From Quercus robur (taxonomy: Eukaryota; Streptophyta; Magnoliopsida; Fagales; Fagaceae), in contig NC_065537.1 in assembly GCF_932294415.1 (NCBI RefSeq), positions 6,118,349 to 6,182,348 of the forward strand: a stretch of DNA of 64,000 nt, written 5' to 3'. Each line of letters begins with the position of its first letter. Within the stretch, counting starts at the first letter, position 1. Below, piece by piece: positions 10,881 to 23,335 of the stretch. The notes under the pieces are model-generated. The model saw nothing but the letters and a program-made list of their open reading frames with translations, was not told where the DNA came from and searched no databases. The position numbers were made by a program, and so were the translations under genes.

Positions 10881-13200
10881 ACAAAGTCATCAATAAGCTT
10901 ACGGTGAAATTATTAACATTTTTGCATGAAACCTCAAACCTAATACGAACTAGACTCAAGGCCATAATTCATTAAAAACTAATAATCTAACATGAGATCA
11001 AAACTAAAAAATAAAAAAATAAAAAATCTAACACACGGAACACTTAACTTTTCCATCAATGAGCCTATAGAATTGGAGTCCCACTTATATTGGCAAGAAT
11101 TTATGTTTTCTAGTGCCAGCAACTCCTGGACATGTCGGATTGTTTGCCAGACCAATTCCCCTATTGGGAATTCTCTATTTCTAACCAAATGATTCTAGCT
11201 CTCGACCATCTTTTCAAGATGTCTAGCACAAGGTTAACCGGGTACTTACAGGCTCAGCCATTGTTAAAGCTTCAACCTCAGACCTTGAGATCGCCCCAAC
11301 ATTTCTTCTTATTCTTCTTCACAGTCTCGCTCGCCCCTTCTCTCTCTGCATTTTTGCCGACTGATGTTTTTGCATTTTCTCTTTCTCTCTGCGTTTTTTC
11401 CTTTGCAATCTAGAGTCTTCTGGTCTAATTTGAAGATGATTCACAACTTGCTTTCTGTCACTCACTTAATGCATGCTGTCCACCACTCTTTTTTTCATTT
11501 TATTGGGGTTAATAAATTTTTTAATGCTTTGTACGGCCACTCTTCTAACTTTGTATTTATTTTTTATTTTTAAAATTTTCATAAATGGTTGAATATTCAA
11601 ACGGGCATTAGAATAAAACAATTTAGTGGGTAGTCAAATGGGCTTGAACATGACTTAAGCTAATTTAGACATAAGCTGTCATAAAAAGATTAGAAGAGTA
11701 AAATATTGAGCTTTAACAAAAAAATAATTTAGGTTTGCTTAAGATTTAATATTTCTTATTTTTCCTTAAGAAAGTTATGATATAAAAAAGACATTTGAAA
11801 AATATATCTTTATATTTATTTGGACTATTTAAGTTCATTTTTCTACTTGCTTCAAAAAAAAAAAAAAGTTCATTTTTCTACTTTTATTAATTTAATATAT
11901 TTATTTATATTTTTAATAATTATCAAATTAATTTTGACATCATCACAATTTGACCTCGATTCAACCTTAAAAATCTTGAACATCTCTCTCTTGTGGTTCA
12001 TTAAACGATCGGGATTTCAAAATATAACATACCTTTTATCATTAAATTTTCTCCCAAAAAAAAAAAAAAGCTTTTTTCATTAAAAAAAAGGTAAGTTAGA
12101 TGATGAAAGATTTTTTTTTTTTTAATCAAGAAATTTATTTAAAAAAGTTTTCAATAGTAATACTAATTTTTTTTAGGAGAAGATATTAGTTTTGTTTAAG
12201 TAGATTTTCATGTTCAATGGACTCTTAGCTCTCTGCCCTTTCATGGGCTAAAGTGAGAGTTTAAGGTGGTGGAGCCTATTTTGATATAGTGCCATTGATA
12301 ATGGATGAATCTGCTCTGGATCATAGCACGGGACTAGGTGGTGACAAAAAGGGGTAAAATGGAAAATTGGCACATTATTATTATTTTTTTTTAGATTTCT
12401 GAACTAAAGTACCGTGTAAATTAATACAAGTCACAATCACATTACTTTGTTTTTATCCCTCTCCCCTTTTCTCTCCCTCTCTCACGCTTCAAAGCCCAGG
12501 TATGACAGATTTCTGGCTCTCACTCACACCCTCTAGCGCATCAACATTTGATTTATTTTGGTTACTCAATTGAGAGAATTTGTAAAGTTTACTTTTCTCC
12601 CCCTTTTTAATTTATAATAGAGATATAATTATAAATTTATACTGACTTTATTTTCCATCTTTTCATTTTTCTTTTTAACTAAATAAAAGAGTTTTCTATC
12701 TCTTTACTTTTTCATTCTCCCAACTAAACACATAAGAGAAAACTCAAATTCCTTCTATACTCTCATTTTTTTTTATCACTTTTTTATTTTAAATCCTCCC
12801 AATTTTCTAACCCTCAATTCAAACGAACTTGAGAAATAACTTTTTCATACTGTTGTGCTAAAGCCTATATTATGGGTTATCATTGGAACCACCCACACCA
12901 TTTGTTTGATGGGCATTTGGCCACTGTTTTTTGAGATGGACAAGATAGACTCTCAAACCATGGAAAAAAACAAAAGATTTGAGATCCAAAGCACACTCGG
13001 CCCAACTAACACCCAGTCCCTTACAACTTAAAACCCACCCAATACTGACAAACAGACAAAGGCCATGAAAGCTCTCTAACCAAAACCTTCACACAAGCGA
13101 TCCAAGGTCCAAATCCATACTCACGACCCAAACCCACAACAAAACCACTCCATCCAGCCACAGGTTGTTAAAGCCTTAAACAATCTATTAGGATTTTTGT
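10881..13200. other. Gene-free AT-rich stretch
   Basis: No coding gene is supported. Short frames at 10,979-11,573 have no recognisable domain. About 12,010-12,520 is a diverged duplicate of about 46,195-47,050. The later copy carries an extra insertion of about 350 bp. Confidence 0.5.
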
Positions 13201-13440
13201 TAAGGCTAAATTCCAAGATAGATGTTTCCTTGTAATGAAAAATTTCATTGTATTTGTTAAAAACTTTTATTCATAATTGTTCCGTGTAATTGAGGAACAA
13301 AGTCATCAATAAGCTCAGTATGAAATTAGCTAAACTTCAGTCTCTCTTTGGCTCATTTCTCTCATTTGGACCATTTTGCATGAGACCTCAAACCTTAATA
13401 CAAATTAGACTCCAAGCCATAATTTATTAAAAAAAATACA
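13201..13440. repeat. Fragment of the TNL distal upstream flank
   Basis: Resembles about 10,640-10,990: the same run of short motifs around 'ctaaattccaagat' and 'gaggaacaaagtcatcaata' appears in the same order. It ends where the Helitron-like 3' segment begins. Confidence 0.55.
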
Positions 13441-13817
13441 ATCATAGTACTAAATTTAAACTTAAAACTAACCAAGCTTTAATCATGGAAACCCTATTTC
13501 CAATCATAATTAAAAAAGTGATGTTCTCCAATGCTAATAGAAATTGCATAAGAAATAAAGTTAGGAAATTTAAAATATTTTTTGACATTTCATTTAATCT
13601 TATATAAATTTTAAAATCTTCAAACACTGTTACTTTTAGAAAATCTAATGAACGATGTTACCTCTCATTTAACGTCTTTGTTATGTAAATCATCGGTTAG
13701 TAAATATATAATGGTAAGAAGCATTATAAATGAGATCATTAAAAGATAAAAGAGAAAATTAATTAGCAACTATCATTATGGAGTAGTAGTCTATGGTTTA
13801 GCACATCTAATGAAGTG

Positions 13818-13853
<36 letters not shown>

Positions 13854-14011
13854 TACTTAAAGATGTATGTAAAGATTCACATTTTAGATATGTGTGTGTG
13901 TAAAGGTTTAAAAAAACGTTTTATGTAAGGTTTTAAATATATATATATATATATATATAATGAGATCACCAAAAAAATATTATCACGCGCAACACATGGG
14001 TTTGCGACTAG
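13441..14011 (+). mobile_element. Helitron 3' end (fragment or short element)
   Basis: This segment aligns with about 39,470-40,276, the 3' portion of the complete Helitron. It ends in the same way: a CGCGCAAC...GGGTTTGCG hairpin-like motif, then GACTAG, followed by host T (14,012). Two long AT microsatellites (13,818-13,850 and 13,936-13,957) lie inside. No 5' TC terminus was found, so it is probably truncated. No protein is encoded. Confidence 0.65.
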
Positions 14012-15060
14012 TTAAATAATAATAAAAAGAGCGAATAATTAATATAACATAGTTGGGTCCAAACTCATAAGTTTATGCTTTTGGGTTAAATGGTATCCCA
14101 ACACATTTCAATTGGAGTCTCCAAGGTGTTATATTATGTAATTGCTTTTTAACTTTTAAGATTGGGTATTGGAAGCAAAGAGACACAATCGCATGCAAGC
14201 TTGCACATATATATATATATAATAAGGGGTTTTTCTCTAAACAACTTGATTGTTCTTTCACAATTGAAGATGCCAAGAACTGTTTTGCACTATTTATTAT
14301 ATCATCAGATTGAAAATGTAATCTTAAAATTCATTGGATTTCTATTGTGTTATAAATAAATTATGACTTTGCTAATGGATTTGCGCCAAGAGTTGAGCTA
14401 TGCCTGGAAAGGGTTTCTGTAAGTTCACTAGTGATTTTGCTTAGTACTTGCTCAAAATCATTTTTCCATTGGTGTACATAAACAGAATGAAAGTATGCTA
14501 AATTAAACCTCTAGTAATACATGATTAGCCCTGGAAAAATTGGATTCTTGGCCCATCAATCAAACTGTCAAATAGTTGGATCTAGGTCCATGGTGTGAAG
14601 AAATGAATAAACCCTTGAACTAAATAGTAAATAGTTTGTGGAAGTAGGCAGAATGTCGGAAACCAAACCGATCAGGTCTAGACATTATATGCATTGGGTT
14701 AAATTTAATGCATATAAGCAAACAATTATATTTACCAAGGGCAGCCTTCTAGAGACTTCTGAATGAACACTGCAGTCCAAAAGGTTTAGTTCTACAACAG
14801 AGAGTTGCATCAACAGCAAGGAAGTTTTAAGCTAGGAACTCAATGGGTTCAGCTAGACAAACTCAATTCCTAAAATAAATATAAATGCTCCGAGAGAACG
14901 ACAGTGATTCATATGAATAAACTTTTTCTTTTTTTGGTTCAGTGACACAAAGGAACAAAACCAGCACTAGAACGATGATGACAACAATGAGGCTCCTTGA
15001 TTACTCATTGAAGCCATTGGAAATATGTTGGTAAAGTGATAACTAGGGAAATAACTAGGG
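14012..15060. repeat. Dispersed repeat, partner of 41,096-41,950
   Basis: Matches 41,096-41,950 at clear similarity over most of its length, and part of it recurs at 22,120-22,520. No coding capacity was recognised. The partner has no Helitron end in front of it, which agrees with 13,441-14,011 being an insertion. Confidence 0.65.
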
Positions 15061-15527
15061 AAGAAGAATATATTTTGAAGTGGATTTTTTCCTTCAAAGA
15101 GGAAGTAAAAGAGAGAAATAAAAGAGATAGATGTGTTTGAAAAGTGATAACTTACAGAATTGAGGACTTACAGCAGTGGTGGTAAAGCCCAAAAGCTGCT
15201 TGAAACAACCTGGCCTTCCAACCTTTTCTTTTCCCAGACTGATTATTCTTGACTGCAAGTAATCATAATTTCCCACTAAGAAAAGAATATAATCTAGTAT
15301 TTCTACTACACTTCTAGGATAAACCCTTGCCCATGTAATTGGTTGATTAAATGTTATGGGTCAAATTAACAAATCATTTTTTTCACTCAAAAGTAAGACC
15401 CATGAAAATTTTAATTCTTTAGGTCATCACTCTCTTACTGGCATCTTTTAGGAAAAACCACTAAAAATGAGAGCTGAGAGAAAAAAACATTCATAGAAAG
15501 CGTCTTTTTTGACATCAATTATATACA

Positions 15528-15567
<40 letters not shown>

Positions 15568-17250
15568 AATAGTGATAAGCTTGTAGGAATAGATCAAGCA
15601 AAAGGGGATCAGTCTCCAAACACCCTTTTGTTCTTGAAAATTTTGAACGGGCCAACTTAAGAATGTCCAGCAAATAGACTTCTGTAATTCCAACTTAATT
15701 GGTACCTTACCTTCTCAATATGTAATAAGTTTATGATTCCAAATCTTTCCAATTCTTCACCATTGATCATTAGTTGATTTCTCAATCTTTAGAGCTAAAT
15801 TTCTAGATTTTTTTACGAATTAAAGAGTGAATAGATAGGATTGTATTGGATTTGGTTCTTTTCTAAGTATGTACAAATGCCAAACGAAGAAATTATCAAT
15901 TTTTTTAAAAAAGAAAAAAGAGAAAAAAAAAGAAAAAAAGAAAAAAGGAAAGAACAAAGATCAAAGAAATTTTTTATTCTTTCGGCAAAACAGAGTAGGT
16001 ATGCAAGTGGCTATTTTTAGGAGAAACTGCTGAAAATGAGAGATGGAAGAAAAGAAAATTCATGGAAAGCCACCTTTTGAAATCAATTAATACTATGTTT
16101 TTACCAATTCAAACTAACAACTATGCCTCTTTAACTGTAGTAATCAGATCAAGGAAAGGGGGAACAGTCTCCAAACACCCTATTGTTCTTAAAAAAAATT
16201 GAACAAGCCAACTAAAGAGTCCAGCATATTACCTAAGTAATAAGTTTATGATTCCGAATCTTCCAATTCTTCACTTGTGATCATTAGTTGATTTCTCAAT
16301 CTTTAGAGCTAAAAATTTCTATATTTTTTATGAATTAAAAAATGAAAAAAAAAATGATTGTATTGAATTTAATTCTTTTCAAAGTATGTACTCAACACAA
16401 CTGCATTAATCTTTGACCTTTTGTACAAATGCCAAACCAAGTATGTATACAGCAAATAGACTCTTGACTTTGCTTTCTTGGCTTCTTTAAACATGTTACA
16501 TGGGATGAACTTAATTAGTGCAATATTAACAAAATAAAAAAGAAGAAAGAGAAAGTTCGTAGTGACCAATATACCCTTTCAAAAATAACAACTATGCCTC
16601 TTTAACATGAATAATGAGATTCAAACCAAAAACATGAATACTGAGATTATTAACAAAACAATTAGATATAATGGGATTGCAAGATTGGCTGTGGAACTTG
16701 ATCAAACATGCAATTGAGATTATTAAGAGATATGAAGTTGTGATTGGGGGACATAAGGTTTAGTAACATTCATGTACTAATTATCTATAGGAAAAAGAAA
16801 AAAAAAAACAATTGATTAATAATTTAGAAAGAAATAGAATTGAAAATTTGGAATTTAATTTAGTCTTTCAAAAAGCTGGTCTCTAAAAATTATGATTGTC
16901 ACACATAAATCAAGAAAGAAGCTACTGCTACCCAAATTTTTTTTAAATTTTTTTTTTTTTCACTTTTCACATTATAATAGTAAGGGAAACAGTTTTTATT
17001 TGACAATCTCACAACTGCTACAAGAGGAAAAATTCAGATATAAAACAGAGAAACACAATAAACCCAGAAATAAAATTTACGTTTCTCCTCCTTTTCTACT
17101 GTTTCCCCATCACTCAAACAGAAATTGAACACCAACCAAATATAAATTTAATAAATAAATAAACAGAGAATTCACAAAGAGTATTGAATAAGAGAAGAGA
17201 GAGGACCTTGAGGATTCGGATGGATCACGTTGTCAAGGTTGATGAGATGA

Positions 17251-17281
<31 letters not shown>

Positions 17282-18200
17282 TGAAGTGGAAAACAGAGAA
17301 TAGAAGAGAAATTGTGGAGAGTATAAAACATTGATATAATTTTAAGAGTGGAGTTGCTAGAGCCTAAAGAGATACTATTTAAAAGCAAAGCTGTGAACAT
17401 AAGCAGAACATGATAATTACCCAAGGTCCCAACAAGTGGACTAGTAGGAGGTCCAATCTGTGTGGACTTTTGTGGAGGCTAAATTCCAAAGATAGAAATT
17501 TCTTTGTAATGAGAAGTTTCGTTGCAAGTATTTGGTCAAATGATCGGTTGAGCTAATATAAGAAAAAATTTACAAGTCTGGACAAAAGTCAACATTATAC
17601 GAATTAGACTCAAGGCCTTAATAATTCATTAAAAACTAATAATCAGTCAGTCTAATACTACAAAAACATTTTAAATTACAACAATGTTTCTAAATAGAAT
17701 GTTATATTTTTAAAGTAAAATATGCACATGTTTCTTTTTTCTTTTTTCTTTTTTTGTGTGTGATAAAAGTGCAAATTACACTCTTAAGATTTGAGGGTTT
17801 TTGGATTTTACACCTTAAAAATTTCAGAATTTAAATTTTACCTCTTCACATTATATTTTATTTGCATTAATAGCTCATTCGTCCATATTTTCAATTACGT
17901 CATGCTATCATGCGTGTTTAATTCGTCTAATAAAATAATGCCATATAACATAATAAAAATGACGTAACATTATTTTATTAAATGAATTAAACATATGTGA
18001 TAAGCTTATGTATAATTAATAGAAAATATGAATGAAATGACTACTGATGTAACGTAACTTCAAAAAAACAAAATTCAAATACTAAATATTTAGGATGAAA
18101 AATTCAAAAACCCCTAGAACTCTAGGGGGTTTAGTTTGCAATTTATTCAATTTTTTTTCTCATCGCCAATCATCTTTGTTGAGATGCAATTCTTGTTAAT
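15061..18200. repeat. Decayed TNL upstream-flank copies, no gene seen
   Basis: Contains rearranged pieces of the TNL 5' flank: around 15,400-15,530 and again 15,970-16,140 (partial copies of 1,561-1,740), then 16,890-17,560 (partial copy of 1,830-2,450). The order suggests nested duplication and deletion. No TIR exon follows. 17,760-18,130 is AT-rich unique sequence with nothing recognised. Confidence 0.55.
15530..15557. repeat. (CA)n microsatellite
   Basis: A CA run followed directly by a short AT run. Confidence 0.9.
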
Positions 18201-18207
18201 TGAATTA

Positions 18208-18492
18208 TTAGTTAAGACTTAAATTTGCAAAGTGGAGTATGCTAAACGGCACTGACAATGCATGTGAATGCGGAGATTTAGAAATTTTCTTAGGGACATG
18301 GCTTGTGTCCAGTGGAAACTTCGACTGGACACAAGCCACAACCTTACCTCTAATAATGCATTGGTTGCTTTCAGCAAGGCAATGAGTGCAATAAATGCCT
18401 AGGTGTGTACCTTCCTGCTTCAGCTGAAGTTGTGTGGCACAGATCTTCCCTGCCATAATTGCTCTCAACTGCTTGAGTTGGGAAGAGGCCAA
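18208..18492 (-). CDS. Hypothetical 94-codon ORF, function not recognised
   Basis: An ATG-started frame on the minus strand in otherwise gene-free DNA. The first 60 or so residues have a coding-like composition with several Cys (ICATQ, GIYCTHCLAES, VVACVQS), but I recognise no domain. A 15-bp perfect inverted repeat (18,299-18,338) lies inside it. It may be a chance ORF or an exon of a lost gene. Confidence 0.2.
   Translation of the reverse strand: MASSQLKQLRAIMAGKICATQLQLKQEGTHLGIYCTHCLAESNQCIIRGKVVACVQSKFPLDTSHVPKKISKSPHSHALSVPFSILHFANLSLN
18299..18338. repeat. Perfect 15-bp hairpin with 10-nt loop
   Basis: The arm TGGCTTGTGTCCAGT (18,299-18,313) is the exact reverse complement of 18,324-18,338, with loop 18,314-18,323. 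The stem is GC-rich compared with its surroundings. Confidence 0.85.
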
Positions 18493-19675
18493 AAAGAGAG
18501 TCTAGGCAAATTGTCACGCTTGCTTGACAGCATATTACTCTTTACTCTTCAGAATGTGACATATACATTAGAATAGTCGGTGGAATTGTTGAACACATGA
18601 GCTCGTTAAACAAAGTAATAGGGACCACTAGTTCACTACACAACCAAATCAGTAAGAGTGTGAATTTGAACCGTGGAGCTTGTAATGAACTAACCAAAAG
18701 CTTGTAGTTTTCCATACTTTGATAATGTGATTATTTGGATAGACTCATCCTTATTTGTGGTGCTCTATGTCTGTGCACAAAAATCCTTACGAATTTGATG
18801 TTTTTCCTAATGATTGTAGACTTCCTTTAAAAAAGTAACATTACATCAATAATATTTTCACAACAAATTTTAGATAGTAGAATGTTATTAGTAGGTAAAA
18901 AAAATAATGTTAACAATGAGCCCAAATTGGAATCAATCACAATCGATAACTTGGGACCTATTGTGAAAATATTGCAGACATAAAATTACTCTTAAAAATT
19001 AACCTTAATTCAAGTTCAGATGAAAGATCTCTTTCACATAAATAAAGAGAGGCTATTATTAAAAAAAAAAAAAAAAAAGGTAGCTATGTTTCATTGATTT
19101 GAAATATTTGTTACATAAAAAGTGACTCTCGATAAGAGGAAAGAAAAAAAAATCAATTTATATTAGTTACAGCTTTTCACAGCATAAATCTTAAATATAA
19201 TAAAGTAAACAATATATATATATATATATATATCAATTTCTATACTACAACTTTTGGAAAAGTAATTCCCAGTTAAAGTTAATTGTTTATATATTTTTCA
19301 TAGCTCTCGATCATCTATTCAAGATATTTTCTAGCATGCTCTTGAGTCCATCTGTACCTTTTTTACGCTAGGCCTAAAGTGCCAATAGTAACATGTTTGG
19401 GTCATCTGCATTGATATCGTTGAGTTCCACGTATACCAAATAGTTCCAAAGCATTCTATAATTTGATGTAGTTGAGCTATCTTGAAAAACTTAGAGGGTA
19501 AAGTGGGTGGAAAATCTCGGATATGTTGGGTTATCGAGGAGTAAGGCTACAACAAATTTTTTTTATTAGCTATTTATTTTTAAGACTGACGAAACTGACT
19601 TGCAGCAGTGGTTGTAAAGCACAAAAGCTGTTTGAAACGTGGCCTTCCTCTCATAAGATTATTCCTCATCGCTAA
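18493..19675. other. Gene-free stretch
   Basis: No gene recognised. 19,575-19,660 resembles 15,150-15,230; both contain a short shared peptide-like frame (FKQLL.FTTTA) of unknown meaning. An AT microsatellite lies at about 19,208-19,232. Confidence 0.5.
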
Positions 19676-19923
19676 GGGTCCGTTTAGATACAACTTAAAA
19701 TTAAAAACTGAAAACATTATAGTAAAATAATTTTTTAATGTATGAATAGTATCGTGGGACCTATAAATAGTATATGAATAGTGCATAAACAGTAAAATTT
19801 GTCTCTTGCACACTTTATCCATGTGATTTTACTGTTCACGCACTGAAATGAAAACAAAAAAAAAAAGAAAAAAAAAGAAGAAGAAAAGGCAGAAAACGTG
19901 AACGTGGATTCGCACAAACGCTC
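19676..19923. mobile_element. MITE-like element with GGGTCCGTTT terminus
   Basis: Starts GGGTCCGTTTAGATACAACTT. It ends near a GGATTCGCACAAACGC motif that is roughly inverse to the start. The interior is short, AT-rich and non-coding. Such termini are typical of short non-autonomous hAT-like plant elements. Related ends occur on the 46,408-46,759 insertion. A clean target duplication was not found. Confidence 0.45.
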
Positions 19924-20032
19924 ACTAATTTTCCTCTAAGAAAAGAAGATAATCTAGTATTCTATAACACTCTTCCAAGAATCGTCGATCCTGGCAAAAC
20001 ATTGAATGAAAATTATTTTTAACTGTACTGAT

Positions 20033-20067
<35 letters not shown>

Positions 20068-22520
20068 CTTGTAAAAGTCAAGTCAATAAATCATTTTTTT
20101 TCACTCAAAAGTATGACTGGAAGTAATCAATTTTTTTTAAAAAAAAAAGAAAAAAAAGGAAAGAACAAAGAACCAAGAAAATTTTTATTCTTTGACAGAG
20201 TAGAAATGCAAGTGGCCATCTTTCTCTTCCTAGCATCTTCTAGGAAAAACTTCTGTAAATGAGAGCTCGAAGAAAAAAACATTCATAGAAAGCCTCTTTT
20301 TGACATCAATTATATAATGTTTTTACCAATTCAAACTAACAACTATGCCTTTTTAACTTCATTCAACTTTACTGAACTCATCAATAGAGAGCTACACTTC
20401 CATTTAAAGTTGTAACATTTTTGGAATTGGATGGAAAAGTAGGAGGATAGAAGAAATTTAATTTTATCTCATAGTTGGAAGAATGGAAAAGTGGAGAAAA
20501 GAAAAACTTTGTTTGATTGGGGGATAGAAAGGTGGAGAGATGAAAAACTAATTTGTTTGATTAAAAATAAAAATGAGAAGATAGAAAATATTGTTGTTAT
20601 AAACTCTAATGCTCCTTTCTCTTATGGTTTTGTCTTTTTTTATTATACCCATCTGTTTCAATTAGTTTTTTTTTTTTTTTTTGACAAAACAAAATAGGAA
20701 TGCAAGTGGTTATCTCTCTCTTCCTGGCATCTTCTAGGAAAAATCACTGAAAACAAGTGCTGGGAAATCAATTTTTCAATGTTTTTACCAATTCAATATA
20801 TTTTCCACTGAAAATGAGAGTTGTGGCATCTTCTAGTAAAAATCACTAAAAAACTTCTTTTTGACATCAATTATACAATGTTTTTACCTTTTCAAACTAA
20901 CAACTATGCCTCTTTAATTATAGGAAATAGATCAAGCAAAAGGGGATCAGTCTCCAAACACCCTTGTTTCTCAAAAAAAAAAAAAAAAAAGTCTCCAAAC
21001 ACCCTTTTGTTCTTAAAAAATTGAACAAGCCAACTTAAGTTTAGCTAGTAATTCCAACTTAATTGTTCACCCGTGATCATCAGTTGATTTCTCAATCTTT
21101 AAAGCTAAACTCCTAGATTTCTTATGAATTAAAAAGTGAACAAGATAAGATTGCATTGGATTTGCCGATTTGGTTCTTTTCAAAGTCTGTACACAACTGC
21201 ATCAATCTTTGACCTTTTGTACAAATGCCAAACCAAGTATGTACACACTAATTAAGTTCATCCCAAGTAACACGTCTAAAGAAACCAAAAAAGCAACTTT
21301 TGCTTTTTTGGTTTCTCTCGTGTTATATGGGACGAACTTAAAAAAGAAAAAAAGAAAAAAAAGAGGTTTCTTTAAACGTGTTATATGGGATGAACTTATT
21401 AAAAAAAAAAAAAAGGCATATATAGACTCTTGACATAGCTCTTTTGGTTTCTTTAAACATGTTACATGGGATGAACTTAATTAGTGCTATAGTAACAAAA
21501 TAAAAGAGGCCTATTATTAACGCAGCACTTGTTTAGATTGAATATTTACTAATGATGTACCGTTGCTACTTCCTTTTTTTTTAGAAGGTACGGTTGCTAC
21601 TTTGGGAGTAATAAAAAGCTTGTTAAAAATGAGTAATTATAGAATATTCCTAGGGTACTATAAATACATACTTATCTCTTTCTCATCCATGGTAAACACT
21701 ACCATGAATGTGAGAGGAAAGAGTACAATTTTCTGAGTTTTAGAAGTACCTAAGAATTTCTCCTCTCAAAATAGTGGAATCCAATAATTAAATTCATGGT
21801 GGGACCAATAGTTGTCAAAACGTGGTGATGGTGGCAATAGAGATGGAGGATAGTCTATTTTTGTTGATTTTTTTGTCGGATTATCATATGTTGTGGTGGT
21901 GGTGGTGGTGGTAGTTGGGTGGTGTTGGGTTGCAGTGGTGGTTGTACGGTGGTGGGTGGACAGTTGATCAACTCTCTTGTTGAGAGAGAGAGAGAGAGAG
22001 AGCTGGAAAATAAGAGAGTGAGGGAAGGAGAGATAGATGGCTGACTTTGAGAAAAAATAAAAAATAAAATATTGATTTACACAGTTACAGTAACCATAAA
22101 TGTTTACATGGTTACTATAGCAAACTAGTCATAAACCCGCTCAAAACATATTATATGGATTGGGTTAAATTTAATGCATATAAGTAAACAACTACATTTA
22201 CTAAGGGCAGTCCAAAAGGTTTAGTTGTGCATCAGAAAGTTGCATCAACAGCAAGGAAACTTTAAGCTAAGAACCCATAGGTTCAGCCAGACAAACTCAA
22301 TTCCTAAAATATATTCTTTGTATTATTTAAAGATATATATGCTCTAAGAGAATGACAATGATTCTTATGGATAAACATTTTTATTTTTTGGTACAGTGAC
22401 ACAACCGAACAAAAACAGCACTAAAATGATGATGACAATAATGAGGCTCCTTGAAGCCATTGAAAATATGTTGATAAAGTGATAACTAGGAAAGAAAGAA
22501 TATGATTTGATGTGGATTTT
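19924..22520. repeat. Further decayed TNL-flank copies and dispersed repeats
   Basis: 20,170-20,350 and 20,690-21,060 are partial copies of the flank segment 1,561-1,740. 21,060-21,500 matches 15,700-16,560 and 52,020-52,330. 22,120-22,520 matches part of 14,680-15,060. At 21,893-21,962 there is a GGT-rich, strand-asymmetric tract. No gene recognised. Confidence 0.5.
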
Positions 22521-22634
22521 TTAAGCAAAGCTGAAACCTTTGACAATTCAATTACCCAACAAGTGGACCAGTAGGAAGTCCAATAATTACGAAATTGAGG
22601 TTTGTTTTCTAAATTTCAATAATTAATTATTCTG

Positions 22635-22635
22635 C

Positions 22636-22676
<41 letters not shown>

Positions 22677-22682
22677 TGTATA
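22635..22682. repeat. Interrupted (AT)n microsatellite
   Basis: A long AT run broken by GTA steps. Confidence 0.85.
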
Positions 22683-23296
22683 TAATGATTGTGAGAATTT
22701 AAACCATGTGTTAAAAACCTCATGATTTGCAAGTTAACCTGTAAGGCTATTATTAAGCACATTATCAATTTATTAAATAAATAAATAAGGAACAATTTGT
22801 TAAGCACATCATCAACTGAAAATAATCCAAGATTGTAGAGCACCCAATCTATTTACTAGTGGAACACACAGAAAGAACGAGTAGATCCCAAAATTGTGAT
22901 ACGTGTAAATAGCTCTTCCATGTTTGTTTATTTATTAATTAGCCAAGTTTAAATTTTTTTAAGCCTATTTAATAAACGAACTCAATATAAATAATGGGCT
23001 TGATAAAGCTTGAAAATAGTCTTGAATTATAAGCCCAAACTATCTTTCTGCTATGCCCCCATTACTTCCATAGTGGTACACATGGCCCATTTATATCCAT
23101 TTATCCCATTTGCCATGTCTTAAAAAAAAAAATCTTAATTTCTATAGTGATTCACATTTTCTACGTTATCAAAAAATTGAAATTTCCCATCCATGTGAAT
23201 CTATGGGATAAGAGAAGAAGTCAGGTTTTCATGTGAGTACAATTTTTGAATTCGTAATATTCATGAATATATTAAAACCTGCAAAAATAACAAACA

Positions 23297-23335
<39 letters not shown>

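Noticed and set aside
22635..22843. Minus-strand ORF ending in a Tyr/Ile repeat
   Set aside because: The repeat is translation of an AT microsatellite.
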